A stretch of DNA of 64,000 bases, from positions 1-64,000 of the forward strand of contig NZ_LAIR01000003.1 in NCBI RefSeq assembly GCF_001247745.1. Reading direction: 5' to 3'. The notes under the pieces are model-generated. The model had not been told where the DNA came from. It searched no databases and saw only the letters and a program-made list of their open reading frames with translations. The translations under genes and the position numbers were made by a program. The stretch comes from Luteipulveratus halotolerans (lineage in GTDB: Bacteria > Actinomycetota > Actinomycetes > Actinomycetales > Dermatophilaceae). Shown here piece after piece: positions 33,100 to 42,487 of the stretch (the stretch's first letter is position 1; every line of letters begins with the position of its first letter).

Positions 33100-33158
33100 G
33101 GTACTCATCCCAGGACTGTAACGGATAACCTATCCGTTACAGTCCTGGGATGAGTACC
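33100..33158. promoter_or_regulatory. 59-bp perfect palindrome at the tetR start
   Basis: Two perfect 28-bp arms are separated by ACC at 33128-33130. The centre is AACGGATA-ACC-TATCCGTT (33120-33138), and the right arm contains the tetR ATG at 33150. Two similar sites precede the aldehyde dehydrogenase gene, so AACGGATANNNTATCCGTT is the likely TetR operator. Confidence 0.85.
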
Positions 33159-33719
33159 GCTCAGGATGGCCCCAGGCGTGCGGACGCGGTGCAAAACCGC
33201 GCCCGAATCCTCAAGATCGCGCGAGAGGCGTTCCGTGAGCCCAAGGAACCCTCGATGGCCGAGATCGCCCGCCGGGCCGGGATGGGCATGGCCACCCTGT
33301 ACCGACACTTCCCGGGACGCCTCGAGCTGCTGACCGAGCTGTACCGCGGCGAGATCGACGACCTGTGTCAGGCTGCGGCCACCGCCGCCGGCGACACCCC
33401 CGGCGAGCGGCTCCTCTCGTGGCTGGCGACCTTCCACGACGTCGGCGCGCGTAAGGGCCCACTGGCCTCTCTCCTCGTCGGTGGGCCGGCCGACGGTGAG
33501 CACGTCGTCACCGGCAGCCGCGCCCGGGTCCGCCGCGCCGGCAAGCCCTTGCTGCTCGCCGCCCAGAACAGCGGCGAGGTCCGCACAGACATCACGATCC
33601 GCCAGATCCTGGACGCGATCGCCGCCCTCGGCCAGATCGCCGACGGGCCCACCACGTCGCGAGCAATCGAGGTGTTTTTCGACGGCCTACTGACCACGAG
33701 GTCGACCGCCAGTCGGTGA
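33150..33719 (+). CDS. TetR-family repressor
   Basis: 189 residues. The N-terminal HTH is at about residues 35-55 (SMAEIARRAGMGMATLYRHFPGR), and the helical ligand domain follows. Its start lies in the right arm of a long palindrome, so autorepression is very likely. The same operator core occurs at 33754 and 33779 before the aldehyde dehydrogenase gene. Ligand is unknown, perhaps an aldehyde or its precursor. Confidence 0.85.
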   Translation: MSTAQDGPRRADAVQNRARILKIAREAFREPKEPSMAEIARRAGMGMATLYRHFPGRLELLTELYRGEIDDLCQAAATAAGDTPGERLLSWLATFHDVGARKGPLASLLVGGPADGEHVVTGSRARVRRAGKPLLLAAQNSGEVRTDITIRQILDAIAALGQIADGPTTSRAIEVFFDGLLTTRSTASR

Positions 33720-33753
33720 CCACGACATAGGGCTGCGGGGGCCTGCCTTGCGA

Positions 33754-33797
33754 AACGGATAGGGTATCCGTTACCGTTAACGGACAACCTATCCGCT
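33754..33797. promoter_or_regulatory. Two TetR operator copies before the aldehyde dehydrogenase
   Basis: AACGGATA-GGG-TATCCGTT (33754-33772) matches the tetR operator perfectly in both half-sites. AACGGACA-ACC-TATCCGCT (33779-33797) is a weaker copy 25 bp on. Dual sites suggest cooperative repression. Confidence 0.85.
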
Positions 33798-33826
33798 TGG
33801 GGATCTCGGTCCCCGGAAAGGACGTC

Positions 33827-35359
33827 ATGATGACCACGCAGACCACCACCGGCGCGACCACCAACGCCGGCCGCCCCACCATCGAGGTCGAGGCCCGCCG
33901 TGAGATGCCGGCCTTCCTGACCGCCGAAGCGCAGCTGATGCACATCGGCGGCGAGCAGGTCCCGGCCAGCAGCGGCAACACCCTGCCCAACACCGACCCG
34001 ACCACCGAGCAGGCCCTGCCGACGGTTCCGCGCGGCAGCGCGCAGGACGTCTACGCGGCCGTCCGGGCAGCGCGCACCGCCCTCGTGGACCCGAGCTGGG
34101 CGCAGATGAGCGCCGACACCCGCGGGCGGATCCTGAACCAGATCGCCGACGTGCTCGAGGAGCACGGCGAGGAGCTGGCCACCATCGACTCGGTCAACAT
34201 GGGCGCCCCGCGCATGCTGACCAGCCGGATGCTGGCCGAGTCCGCCGAGATCTTCCGCTACTACGCCGGTTGGCCGACCAAGATCTTCGGCACCACCGTG
34301 CCCACCCCGTCCGACCGGCTCGGGTACACCCGCCGAGAGGCGCTGGGCGTCGTCGGCATCATCTGGGGCTGGAACGGCCCCATGGCGCAGCTGCCCAGCA
34401 AGCTCGCCCCCGCGCTGGCCACCGGCAACACCGTGGTCCTCAAGCCGGCCGAGACCGCGTCTCTGAGCACGCTGCGGCTCGCCGAACTCCTGCAGGCCAC
34501 CGACCTGCCCACCGGCGTCGTCAACGTCGTCACCGGGCTCGGCTCCGAAGCGGGTGAGGCGCTGGTCGCGCACCCCGACGTCGCCAAGATCGCGTACACC
34601 GGATCCACCGCCGTCGGCAAGCACGTGCAGCAGGTGGCCGCCGAGACCCTGAAGAAGGTCACCCTCGAGCTCGGCGGGAAGTCGCCGACGGTCGTGTTCG
34701 CCGACGCCGACCTGCAGGCCGCCGCCCGCGGCGCCGCCGCCGGGTTCCTCGGCAACGCTGGCCAGGCCTGCGTCGCCGGCTCCCGGATCTTCGTCCAGGA
34801 GCAGGTCCGCGACGAGTTCGTGGCCCTGCTCACCGAGGCCATGAACACCATCTTCACCCCGGCCGATCCGTTCACCCCCAACACCATCACCGGAGCCCTC
34901 GCCACCAAGACCCACTTCGACCGGGTCGCGTCCTACGTCGACAGCGCCCGCGACCAGGGCGCGCACATCGTGACCGGCGGCACCCGATTCGGCGACCAGG
35001 GGTACTTCTACACACCCACTCTTATCGACGACATCACCCCGGACATGCGGGTGGTCCGTGAGGAGATCTTCGGCCCGGTCGGCGTCATCACCACCTTCAC
35101 CGACACCGCCGACGCCATCGCCCAGGCCAACGACACCGAGTACGGCCTCGCCGCCTCCGTGTGGACCACCGACCTGGGCACCGCCCACACCATGGCCGCC
35201 GCCATCCAGGCCGGCACCGTGTGGGTCAACACCTGGGGCGAGCAGGCCAACATGGCCTTCCCATTCGGCGGCTACAAGCAGTCCGGCATCGGCCGCGAAG
35301 GCGGCCTCGAGGTCATCGACTCCTACACCCAGTCCAAGGCCGTCCAGATCGCCTTCTGA
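33827..35359 (+). CDS. NAD(P)-dependent aldehyde dehydrogenase
   Basis: 510 residues with GGAAAGGA before the ATG at 33827. Catalytic Glu is near 280 (LELGGKSP) and catalytic Cys near 315 (GQACVAGSR). The GLGSEAGEALVAHP and GSTAVGKHVQQ motifs support the cofactor domain. It oxidises aldehydes to acids in the cytoplasm; sequence resembles betaine- and aromatic-aldehyde enzymes without fixing the substrate. It is in a regulon with TetR and probably the MFS pump. Confidence 0.9.
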   Translation: MMTTQTTTGATTNAGRPTIEVEARREMPAFLTAEAQLMHIGGEQVPASSGNTLPNTDPTTEQALPTVPRGSAQDVYAAVRAARTALVDPSWAQMSADTRGRILNQIADVLEEHGEELATIDSVNMGAPRMLTSRMLAESAEIFRYYAGWPTKIFGTTVPTPSDRLGYTRREALGVVGIIWGWNGPMAQLPSKLAPALATGNTVVLKPAETASLSTLRLAELLQATDLPTGVVNVVTGLGSEAGEALVAHPDVAKIAYTGSTAVGKHVQQVAAETLKKVTLELGGKSPTVVFADADLQAAARGAAAGFLGNAGQACVAGSRIFVQEQVRDEFVALLTEAMNTIFTPADPFTPNTITGALATKTHFDRVASYVDSARDQGAHIVTGGTRFGDQGYFYTPTLIDDITPDMRVVREEIFGPVGVITTFTDTADAIAQANDTEYGLAASVWTTDLGTAHTMAAAIQAGTVWVNTWGEQANMAFPFGGYKQSGIGREGGLEVIDSYTQSKAVQIAF

Positions 35360-35584
35360 CCCACCCGCCCCCAGGTGAGGCTCCGTCTTTCGGGCGTTCC
35401 ACCGCTGGACGAGGAGAACGGCCGTCGGGAGCACGGCTCCGGCCGGCCGCGCCACCCAGGCAACCGCTGCGTCCCACCACGCTCCACCGAGATCAGAGCG
35501 GCATCTGACGCTGCCCGGACGCGCGCCACGCGACCCCATCGTCCTCTTGGATCCGCGTAGCGCCGGCACGAAAGGACCACCGTC

Positions 35585-37048
35585 ATGAGCCGAACTCCAC
35601 CACCCAATACCGCGGCCTCGACCACGACGTCGAATCCCACTCCGGCCACCGGCACCGCGGCACCCGCCTGGGCCGTCATGGGCGTCCTCGGCGTCGCCGA
35701 GATGATGGCTACCCTCGACACCTCCATCGTCAACATCGCCCTGCCCTCCGCCCAGCACGACCTCGGTTTCGCCGACGCAGGGCGAGCCTGGGTCGTCACC
35801 TCCTACGCCCTCGCGTTCGGCAGCCTGCTCCTACTCGGCGGGCGACTGTCCGACATCATCGGCCGCCGACGCGCATTTCTCACCGGTGCGCTCGGCTTCG
35901 CGGTCGCGTCCAGCCTCGGCGGACTGGCCCCCGACTTCGGCACGCTCATCGCCGCCCGCACCCTCCAGGGCGCGTTCGCCGCCCTCCTCGCACCGGCCGC
36001 ACTGTCCATGCTCGCCAGCGTCTTCCCCAGTGGAAGAGACCGAGCCCGAGCATTCGGCATCTTCGCCGGCCTCGCCGTCACCGGCCTCGCCCTCGGCATG
36101 GTCCTCGGTGGAGTCCTGACCCAGTACGCCAGCTGGCGCTGGTGCCTGCTCATCAACGTGCCCCTGTGCGCCATCGCCGTCGTCGGTGGCGCCCTCACCC
36201 TCCCGCGATTCGAAACTGAGGAACGCCCCGCCCTGGACTTGCCCGGAACGCTCACCATCGTGGCCAGCCTCTTCCTGCTCGTGTTCGGACTCGCCAGCGC
36301 CGAGGAGCACCCGCTGACCTCCCTGCTGGTTCTGGTCCCTCTGGTGGCAGGCGTGCTCCTACTCGGCGTGTTCGTCCACCTCCAGCGATGGGTCGGCTCG
36401 CCGCTGCTCCCGCTGCGGGTCGTGCTGGACCGTCACCGCGGCGGGGCGTTCCTTGCCGCGTTCCTCATGATCATCGGGATGTTCCCGCTCGTGCTGTTCC
36501 TCAGCTTCGTGCTGCAACAGCAACTCCGCTTCACCCCTGCGACCGCCGGACTCGCCTTCCTGCCCCTCATCGCCGGCAACCTGACCAGCTCCCACGTCCT
36601 TGCCGACCGGCTTCTGCCTCGCGTCGGGCCCGCCGCGGTCATCGCCCTCGGCCTGGCCTGCGGCGCCATCTCCCTGACCTGGCTCGCCCAGCTCGACACC
36701 CACGCCACCTACGCCGCGGACATCTTCGGCCCCGTGCTGCTGATGGGCATCGGCATGGGCTGCGCCGTACCCACCGCGTTCAACCTCGCCACCTACGGCC
36801 TGCAGACGACTGACATCGGCGTCGCCTCCGCCACCATGAACGCCACCCAACAGCTCGGCGGGTCGATCGGTGCGGCACTGCTGTCCAGCATCGCCGGCGC
36901 CATCACCGCCGCCAGCGCCCACCCCAGCTCGGACGCGGCCGTCGTCCACGGGTTCACCGTCGCGTTCTATGTCGCCACCGCCATCCTCAGCGCCGGCGCC
37001 ATCATATGCGGCTTGCTCATCCCGCGTGGCCGACCATCGATCGGCTGA
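35585..37048 (+). CDS. MFS drug exporter, DHA2 (14-helix) type
   Basis: 487 residues with about 14 hydrophobic helices. The first helix carries MMATLDTSIVNIALPS, typical of EmrB/QacA pumps. GGRLSDIIGRRRAF matches the loop 2-3 motif and GMVLGGVLTQYASWRW the helix 5 antiporter motif. It exports small molecules against protons. It follows the aldehyde dehydrogenase by 225 bp, a gap with no gene or operator core seen. Confidence 0.9.
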   Translation: MSRTPPPNTAASTTTSNPTPATGTAAPAWAVMGVLGVAEMMATLDTSIVNIALPSAQHDLGFADAGRAWVVTSYALAFGSLLLLGGRLSDIIGRRRAFLTGALGFAVASSLGGLAPDFGTLIAARTLQGAFAALLAPAALSMLASVFPSGRDRARAFGIFAGLAVTGLALGMVLGGVLTQYASWRWCLLINVPLCAIAVVGGALTLPRFETEERPALDLPGTLTIVASLFLLVFGLASAEEHPLTSLLVLVPLVAGVLLLGVFVHLQRWVGSPLLPLRVVLDRHRGGAFLAAFLMIIGMFPLVLFLSFVLQQQLRFTPATAGLAFLPLIAGNLTSSHVLADRLLPRVGPAAVIALGLACGAISLTWLAQLDTHATYAADIFGPVLLMGIGMGCAVPTAFNLATYGLQTTDIGVASATMNATQQLGGSIGAALLSSIAGAITAASAHPSSDAAVVHGFTVAFYVATAILSAGAIICGLLIPRGRPSIG

Positions 37049-37279
37049 CCAGCCAGCACGATCCTGCCGCTGCGGCCCGTGCGGCCCCGCCCGGCTCCTC
37101 GCCTTGGCGGTACCCGCAAAGCATGGGCACGCCGCAGCCAGCAGGCGGTGGGAGGCAGCGTCGACCATGGCGCACGCGCTGCTGACGGTGGACTGGGCCG
37201 AAGCCCAGTGCTCGACACCTCAACTAGCCATACAGTTCGTCATCGTTCCCGCCTATTCGATGAGGGGAAGGCGCGAGGT

Positions 37280-37690
37280 TCACTCGATGACCGCGATTCC
37301 CTCGACCTCGACGAGCACATCGGGCTCAGCCAGGGCCGCGACGCCGATCCCGGTCAGCGGCGGGAGGGGGATCTCGATGCCGAGTGCCTCAGCGGCACGC
37401 TGAAGTCCTTCTAGAAAGCCGTTCATCTTCTCCGGCGACCAGTCGACGAAGTACACAATGACCTTGACGAGATCATCGAAGGTCGCTCCCGCCGTCTGTA
37501 GCGCAATGCCGAGGTTGAGGTACGCACGCTCGACTTGCATGGCAAGGTCGCCGCCGCCCACGGGATTGCCTTCGGCGTCGCGAGCGATCTGCCCGGCTAC
37601 GTACACCGTGCGTGAACCGCTGGCGACCGCGACCTGACGATAGATGGGCACCTCGGGGAGGCTGACAGGGTTGATCAGCTGGACGGACAT
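37280..37690 (-). CDS. RidA-family protein
   Basis: 136 residues of the YjgF/RidA fold: VYVAGQIARDAEGNPVGGGDLAMQVERAYLNLGIAL, then VKVIVYFVDW. The strict RidA catalytic Arg near the C-terminal is not in the usual context, so it may belong to the Rid4-7 branches. Such proteins hydrolyse reactive enamines. Divergent HxlR regulator next door. Confidence 0.85.
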   Translation of the reverse strand: MSVQLINPVSLPEVPIYRQVAVASGSRTVYVAGQIARDAEGNPVGGGDLAMQVERAYLNLGIALQTAGATFDDLVKVIVYFVDWSPEKMNGFLEGLQRAAEALGIEIPLPPLTGIGVAALAEPDVLVEVEGIAVIE

Positions 37691-37770
37691 GGCTCTTCCA
37701 ATCGCGTGGTGATACTAGGTGCACGATTGATACCTGAGGCAGGAAACGCACTTCAAGGAGACTAGGTGCC
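37691..37770. promoter_or_regulatory. Divergent ridA-hxlR control region
   Basis: ACTAGGTGC occurs twice in direct orientation (37712-37720 and 37761-37769), and TGATAC also recurs between them. These are candidate HxlR sites. AAGGAG precedes the hxlR ATG. Confidence 0.5.
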
Positions 37771-38142
37771 ATGACGGAAACCTCCTCCCGCATCGAGATT
37801 TCGGCATCGCATCGGGAGGTTCTCGACCAAGTGCTGGACAAGTGGTCGGTCCAGATACTCGAGCTGCTGTGCGAACAGCCTTACCGATTCAACGAGCTGC
37901 GACGGCGCCTACGCGCCCCGCAGAAATCACTGACAGCCACTCTGCGCAAGCTCGAGCGGAACGGGGTCATCTCGCGCGAGATTGTCTGCACACGACCGAT
38001 CGCGGTCCGATACTCCATCACGCCCCTCGGGAAGACACTGCGGGAGCCCATCGACGCAGTCCTCGGTTGGTGCCGTGAGATGCTGCCGCGCGTCGAGGCA
38101 GCGCGGCAGATTTTTGACGAGGCAGACTCCTTGGAGCCGTAG
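37771..38142 (+). CDS. HxlR-family regulator
   Basis: 123 residues: VLDKWSVQILELLCEQPYRFNELRRRL is the HxlR winged-helix core, with HTH at about 45-65. The single Cys at about 37 is typical of several redox- or electrophile-sensing members. It is divergent from ridA and probably regulates it. Confidence 0.85.
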   Translation: MTETSSRIEISASHREVLDQVLDKWSVQILELLCEQPYRFNELRRRLRAPQKSLTATLRKLERNGVISREIVCTRPIAVRYSITPLGKTLREPIDAVLGWCREMLPRVEAARQIFDEADSLEP

Positions 38143-38527
38143 GACAAGGCAGGGACTGGCATCGACGCCGACCGATTGACGGCGCCGAGTGCGACCGACG
38201 AGAGGTCGACATCGATCTTGCGCGACCTGCTCGAACAGGCTGACTGTGTCGATCACCTTCGGCACCGATTGCCGGTCTCAGCCAGCACCGCGGGTCGAGG
38301 GTCAGTTGAGTCCCTGATAGTGGTGTAGCGCGGTCGCCGCGATCGTTGACGATCTGGTCGTGGACGTGGCCGGGCCTCGGCCCACCACCGCAGCCCGGCC
38401 GGCGCACTGGGCCGACTGAGACAGGCAGGATCTGAGGATTCGGACAAGTTAGTGAGACAGCGGGCGTCTCAGCATCTTGTCCCGCCGCAGGTCAGCGGCC
38501 TGCACTGCTGACAGGTCGCGCTGGGCC
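38143..38527. other. Gene-free region with a compound hairpin
   Basis: No supported gene is seen. At 38442-38482 GGACAAG pairs with CTTGTCC and, inside it, TGAGAC pairs with GTCTCA. This lies just past the recombinase stop codon and may be the end of its element or a recombination site. Confidence 0.45.
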
Positions 38528-39855
38528 CTACATCTGGGCGTACTGCATCGTCATCTCCGGCGAGCGGTGGCCAAGGTAGCGCTGCACGACGTGGATGGGC
38601 ACGCCGGCGTTCAGCAGGTCGGTGGCTCGGGTGTGCCGCAGCCGGTGGGTCTGGCCGTACCGCAGCGGGTTCCCGCCGGCATCGGTGAGTGCGACTAGGT
38701 CGTCCAGGCGTCGCAGCGCCGCCTGGTGTGAGGGGTAGGGCCGCGGGCGGAGCCCGCGGTGGTTGTGTCGTGGGGCGAGGAACAGGTGGGCGGGCTGCAC
38801 GCCCGGGTCGCACCGGGCGCTGGCCCATGCCTGCTGCTCCTGGATGAGCCGCACGGCGGGAAGGTCGACCAGGATGGTCGGGTCGACGCCATCGACCTTG
38901 GTCTGCTGGTAGCGCAGCCGGGCGACCAGGGCGTCCTCGGCCGCGTCCTCGTACGGCAGGAGCGGGGTGAGGCAGTCGAAGTCGAGCATGAGGATCTCCG
39001 ACACCCGGCGGCCGGTCATCGCTTGCAGCAGCCAGGCCCGGGCTGCCTGTGCGTCGCCCAGGCCGGGGTAGCGGCACGGGCCGGCGCCCGGGGTGGTGAT
39101 GCTGGCCTGCTCGGTGGTGGGGGTCATCAGCACCTCGAGGTGACTGATCATCTTGCCCAGGTCGCTCGGGGCGATCGGATCCGATCGGGTGGTGGTCGGT
39201 GGTGCAGCTCGTCGGCGGCGCGCCGGCGGCCACAGCAGCAGATGTCGTTCGCTCAGCTGGCCCCAGCCTGGTTCGCCGCTGCTGGCCGCCAGCAGGTCCG
39301 CGTTGTCGTGCGCCCAGGTGTACAGGGCCTGGACGTGGCTGCGGATCGTGGCGATCTGGTTTTCTGCCAATGGTTTTCGTGAGTTCTGCCGTGGCGCCTG
39401 CAACCAGCCGAGGTAGTCGTTGAACGCCGCGCGGGTCCCTGCCGGGTCGGTGTCGATGCCTGGATGGTCGAACCCGTGGGCGAGCACCCATGGGTCGTAG
39501 TAGGTGGCCAGGTTGCGGCAGCGGGTCGCTGCGGTGGTCCACCGGTAGGTCTGATCGGTGAGGGCGAACCGCAGCCAGTGCCGGATGCCTTCGCGTAGCC
39601 AACCGGTCTGGATCAGGGACAGGTTGATCGGAAGATGGCCCTGGGGTTCGTGGGGCCGACGTGGGATGCGGTCATCGACCCGCAGGTCCCACCGGTCGTG
39701 CTCCCACCAGGGTCGGGCTGAGCAGCGCACCGACACCAGCAGGTGGGCGTGCTCGGCGATCGATGTCAGGTTCCGCTGGTTTCCCGGTGAGGGCAGCCGA
39801 CCGTTGCGGTCCAGGAACGCCCGCAGCGCTTGCCGGACGACGAGCCCCTCGGGCG
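38528..39855 (-). pseudogene. Tn554-type tyrosine recombinase, N-terminally truncated
   Basis: About 440 residues. PWWEHDRWDLRVDDRIPRR and LSLIQTGWLREGIRHWL match the Tn554-like transposition recombinases. The catalytic set is TGRRVSEIL (Arg), HRLRHTRATDLL (His-x-x-Arg), LGH and MQYAQ with the Tyr nucleophile. The protein stops only three residues after that Tyr and begins without the usual N-terminal 200 or so residues, running instead into ParB-like sequence. Both ends are therefore damaged. Confidence 0.75.
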
Positions 39856-40136
39856 CGCCCGGTATCGATCACGTCGAAGACGTCGTCCTTCATCCGCGAC
39901 ACCTGCAGCTCAACAGTCACCCCCGTACGAACGATCGCGGTCAAGCGATGCTGCCCATCCAGCAAGGCGCCGTCGGCCGCCAGGGCAATGCCCTGATGCG
40001 TCAAGCGCCACTGACCCGACTCAAGCGCGTGGACCAGCGCAGCAACGCGGGAAGCCACTAGCGGGCGGTTGTGGGGGTTGTTCGCCAGCAGCTCAGTTGC
40101 CCGCTCCGGCGTGATGGTCTCGATGGTGGTGCGCAC
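39856..40136 (-). pseudogene. ParB-like nuclease-domain fragment
   Basis: From GTG 40136 (GGAG upstream) about 95 residues read RPLVASRVAALVHALESGQW, then GIALAADGALLDGQHRLTAIV and DDVFDVIDTGRARG. This is the N-terminal part of a ParB-like family with the DGQHR motif common on plasmids and phages. The frame continues to 39672, but similarity stops where the recombinase sequence begins. Confidence 0.65.
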
Positions 40137-40446
40137 ATCTAGTGCTCCTTCTCCGCGACACGGCATCGCGAAGTAGGGCAGACTCCCGACTGACGCGGCG
40201 CCTACCCGTTGACTGTTACCACTTTCAACCGTAGGCGTCGCGTCGCCTTCGTCGCGGGCACCCCCACAACTCCTACGCAGCAGCCGGTCGGGCATACTCC
40301 CGTGCGCGTGTGCACGTCCGTAGGTCACATGTGATCGACGGTCGTACCAGCGGAGAAGTGAGCGATATCGAGACTCGCTGCAGATAACCCGACAGGTTGA
40401 TGTGATCCACATCACTAAAGATGTCTAAAGCTACAGTGGGTGCGTG
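40137..40446. promoter_or_regulatory. Divergent promoter region with palindrome
   Basis: GATGTG-ATC-CACATC (40399-40413) lies 33 bp before the AAA ATPase start and is a candidate operator. No gene is seen. Confidence 0.45.
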
Positions 40447-41721
40447 ATGGTCGAGGCCCCCAACCCTTTCAGTCCCAGCTTCGGAACCAGCCCGCCGCTG
40501 CTGGTTGGCCGCGATGAGCAGCTCACCGTGTTCATCGAGGCCCTGGAAGAGGGCGTCGGCGCTCCGGGACGCGCCACCTTGTACACCGGGCAGCGTGGTT
40601 CCGGCAAGACCGTACTCCTGAACGCGCTCGAGGACATAGCCCGGCGACAGGGCTGGCATGTCCTGTCCGTCACCGCACGCCCCGGGGTGGCCCATCAGCT
40701 CGCTCGCACACTGATCCCCCAGGAGATGCGCGATCACCATCCCGAACAAGCACGTACCTCTCATGTCACGGGTTTTCAGGGCACAGCCGCCGGTTTCGGT
40801 GGCGGCATCAGCCGCACAGGCGAGGACCGCTTCCCGGTCGAGCCCTCCCTGCGTCACGCCCTGACCGCCCTCGCTGCCGCGGCCGCCCAGCGAGAGGCCG
40901 GCGTCCTCATCAGCCTGGACGAGATCAGTAGCAACGCTGCAGGCGATCTGCAAGAGCTGTGTCAAGACGTACAACACGTCGGCTTCCGCGAGGGTCTCCC
41001 AGTCATGTTCACCGCGGCCGGCCTCGAGCCGTCCGTCCAGCAGCTGCTCGCCGACGTGCCGGGCGTGACCTTCCTCCGCCGGGCCGAGCGCGCGCACCTC
41101 GGACCAGTCGGTGATGCCGACGTGACGCGTGCCCTGGCCGAGCCCATCGCCCACTTCGACAAGTCGATCGAACCCGAGGCACTCGACCGGATGGTCACCG
41201 GCACCCAGGGCTACCCCTTCATGATCCAGCTGGTCGGACGCGAAGTCTGGCGAGCTGCTCGTGGCCAGGAAACCATCACCGCACGGCACGCCGACCTCGG
41301 AGTGGACCGAGCGAATCGGCGCATCGGTCAGCTTGTCCATCAACCAGCGCTCATGGAGCTCTCGCCCACCGACAAGTCCTTTCTCGCACAGATGGCCCTA
41401 GACGATGGGCCGAGCAGCATCGCGGTCATCGCACAGCGGATGGGCGTGAACAGCAACTACGCCAGCCAGTACCGGCTACGCCTGATCCAGGCGGAGATCA
41501 TCCACGAGGCCGGCCGAGGGCAGGTCGACTTCAGCCTGCCGCAGATGCGCGAGTACCTACGCGAGCACGCCACCCACGACGCGCTCCGCCCGCCGGGAGG
41601 CTCGTCACCATCCAGCAGTCACCTGACCGAACCACAAGATCGAACCTCCCGCCCCAGTCGTCAGGAGCGACGCCGCCCACCGGGGTCCACCTCCAGCGGG
41701 CCGGCTGGTCCCCGGCGCTAA
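40447..41721 (+). CDS. Orc1/Cdc6-like AAA ATPase
   Basis: About 424 residues. Walker A TGQRGSGKT lies near residues 47-55 and Walker B LISLDEI near 155-161. The C-terminal region contains a winged-helix (PSSIAVIAQRMGVNSNYASQYRLRLIQAEII) followed by a Pro/Ser-rich tail. This is the STAND/Orc-like class of ATP-dependent DNA-binding proteins found on actinobacterial mobile elements. Role may be replication control, silencing or defence; not determinable here. The palindrome site GATTCC-CC-GGAATC follows its stop by 7 bp. Confidence 0.75.
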   Translation: MVEAPNPFSPSFGTSPPLLVGRDEQLTVFIEALEEGVGAPGRATLYTGQRGSGKTVLLNALEDIARRQGWHVLSVTARPGVAHQLARTLIPQEMRDHHPEQARTSHVTGFQGTAAGFGGGISRTGEDRFPVEPSLRHALTALAAAAAQREAGVLISLDEISSNAAGDLQELCQDVQHVGFREGLPVMFTAAGLEPSVQQLLADVPGVTFLRRAERAHLGPVGDADVTRALAEPIAHFDKSIEPEALDRMVTGTQGYPFMIQLVGREVWRAARGQETITARHADLGVDRANRRIGQLVHQPALMELSPTDKSFLAQMALDDGPSSIAVIAQRMGVNSNYASQYRLRLIQAEIIHEAGRGQVDFSLPQMREYLREHATHDALRPPGGSSPSSSHLTEPQDRTSRPSRQERRRPPGSTSSGPAGPRR

Positions 41722-41728
41722 CCGGACC

Positions 41729-41742
41729 GATTCCCCGGAATC
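41729..41742. repeat. Palindrome GATTCC-CC-GGAATC, copy 3 of 3
   Basis: Shares ACCGATTCC..GGAATCA with the copies at 3730 and 5864 but with CC in the centre. It lies between the converging AAA ATPase and ArsR genes. Confidence 0.55.
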
Positions 41743-42088
41743 AGGGCCGGGAGCTGACCGAAGACGATGGTCGGCACGCAACCAACCAGCCCACGTGGTC
41801 TAGCTGCTCCTCGCACACTGCGAACGTTCCATCACTCGCACGAGTGATCAGGCCCAGCCCACGCAACGCCCGTAGGTGGTTGCCGATCGTGCCCGGCTCA
41901 AGTCTCAGCGCGAGCTGCAGCTGCGCCGCCGTGGCCGGAGCCATGTGCAGCATCGCCAGAATCCGCAGCCGACCCGGATTGCCCAGGCCACGCAAGATCG
42001 TTGCGAGCAGCCGCGCCGCGTCCGCGTCCAAGGGCCCCCGAATCGGAACCTTGCACCGTGCAACGCCGACGTGCTCGCTCAGGGGCAT
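41741..42088 (-). CDS. ArsR-type winged-helix regulator
   Basis: From ATG 42088, 115 residues. LRGLGNPGRLRILAMLHMAPATAAQLQLAL is the ArsR/SmtB helix core, with recognition helix LEPGTIGNHLRALRGLGLI. One Cys near the N-terminus (VARCKV) and one in the wing (VCEEQ) are present, but no clear metal site. Target unknown. Confidence 0.75.
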   Translation of the reverse strand: MPLSEHVGVARCKVPIRGPLDADAARLLATILRGLGNPGRLRILAMLHMAPATAAQLQLALRLEPGTIGNHLRALRGLGLITRASDGTFAVCEEQLDHVGWLVACRPSSSVSSRP

Positions 42089-42214
42089 GTCGGCGGAGCC
42101 TACGGCAGACCGCTGTGCCGGATGTGACCGTGCGCCCAGGGCGGCTTCCTTCCGGTGGTCAAGGGCGCGCACGCCGCTCCGGGGGATCGAGGATCATGAA
42201 TGCAGATACCGGCG

Positions 42215-42487
42215 ATGACAACGGACCAGCTGACGCTGTACCACTTCACCTCCTCGGAGGCCGCATGGTCGATCCGCTGTGAGGGCCGCATGGTTGCGAT
42301 GTCCGGGCAGGACGCCTTCTTCACCGACAGGTTGACCGCGGTCGCAGCTATCGGCCACTCGACCCGCTCGAACGACCCGCGCGGGCACCTCGATCTGTCC
42401 GAGTCCACGCTGCCTGGATGCCGACACGAAGATCGGCGCCCGCCAGGCGAGTCCAGGCCTCCTGATCACCCGGGACCCGTGCGATGA
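42215..42487 (+). CDS. Possible ADP-ribosyltransferase-like fragment
   Basis: 90 residues starting LTLYHFTSSEAAWSIRCEG and MSGQDAFFTD, like the HYD1-type ADP-ribosyltransferase start (LYHFTS...GI...G) with the second motif FTD. The expected third motif is absent, and the tail after about residue 55 is Pro/Arg-rich, so it may be truncated or frameshifted. Its stop overlaps the next start by four bases. Confidence 0.45.
   Translation: MTTDQLTLYHFTSSEAAWSIRCEGRMVAMSGQDAFFTDRLTAVAAIGHSTRSNDPRGHLDLSESTLPGCRHEDRRPPGESRPPDHPGPVR

Noticed and set aside
33368..35758. Very long minus-strand open frame opposite the aldehyde dehydrogenase
   Set aside because: It is antisense to a clear enzyme and has Gly/Arg-rich low-complexity sequence typical of GC-rich shadow frames.
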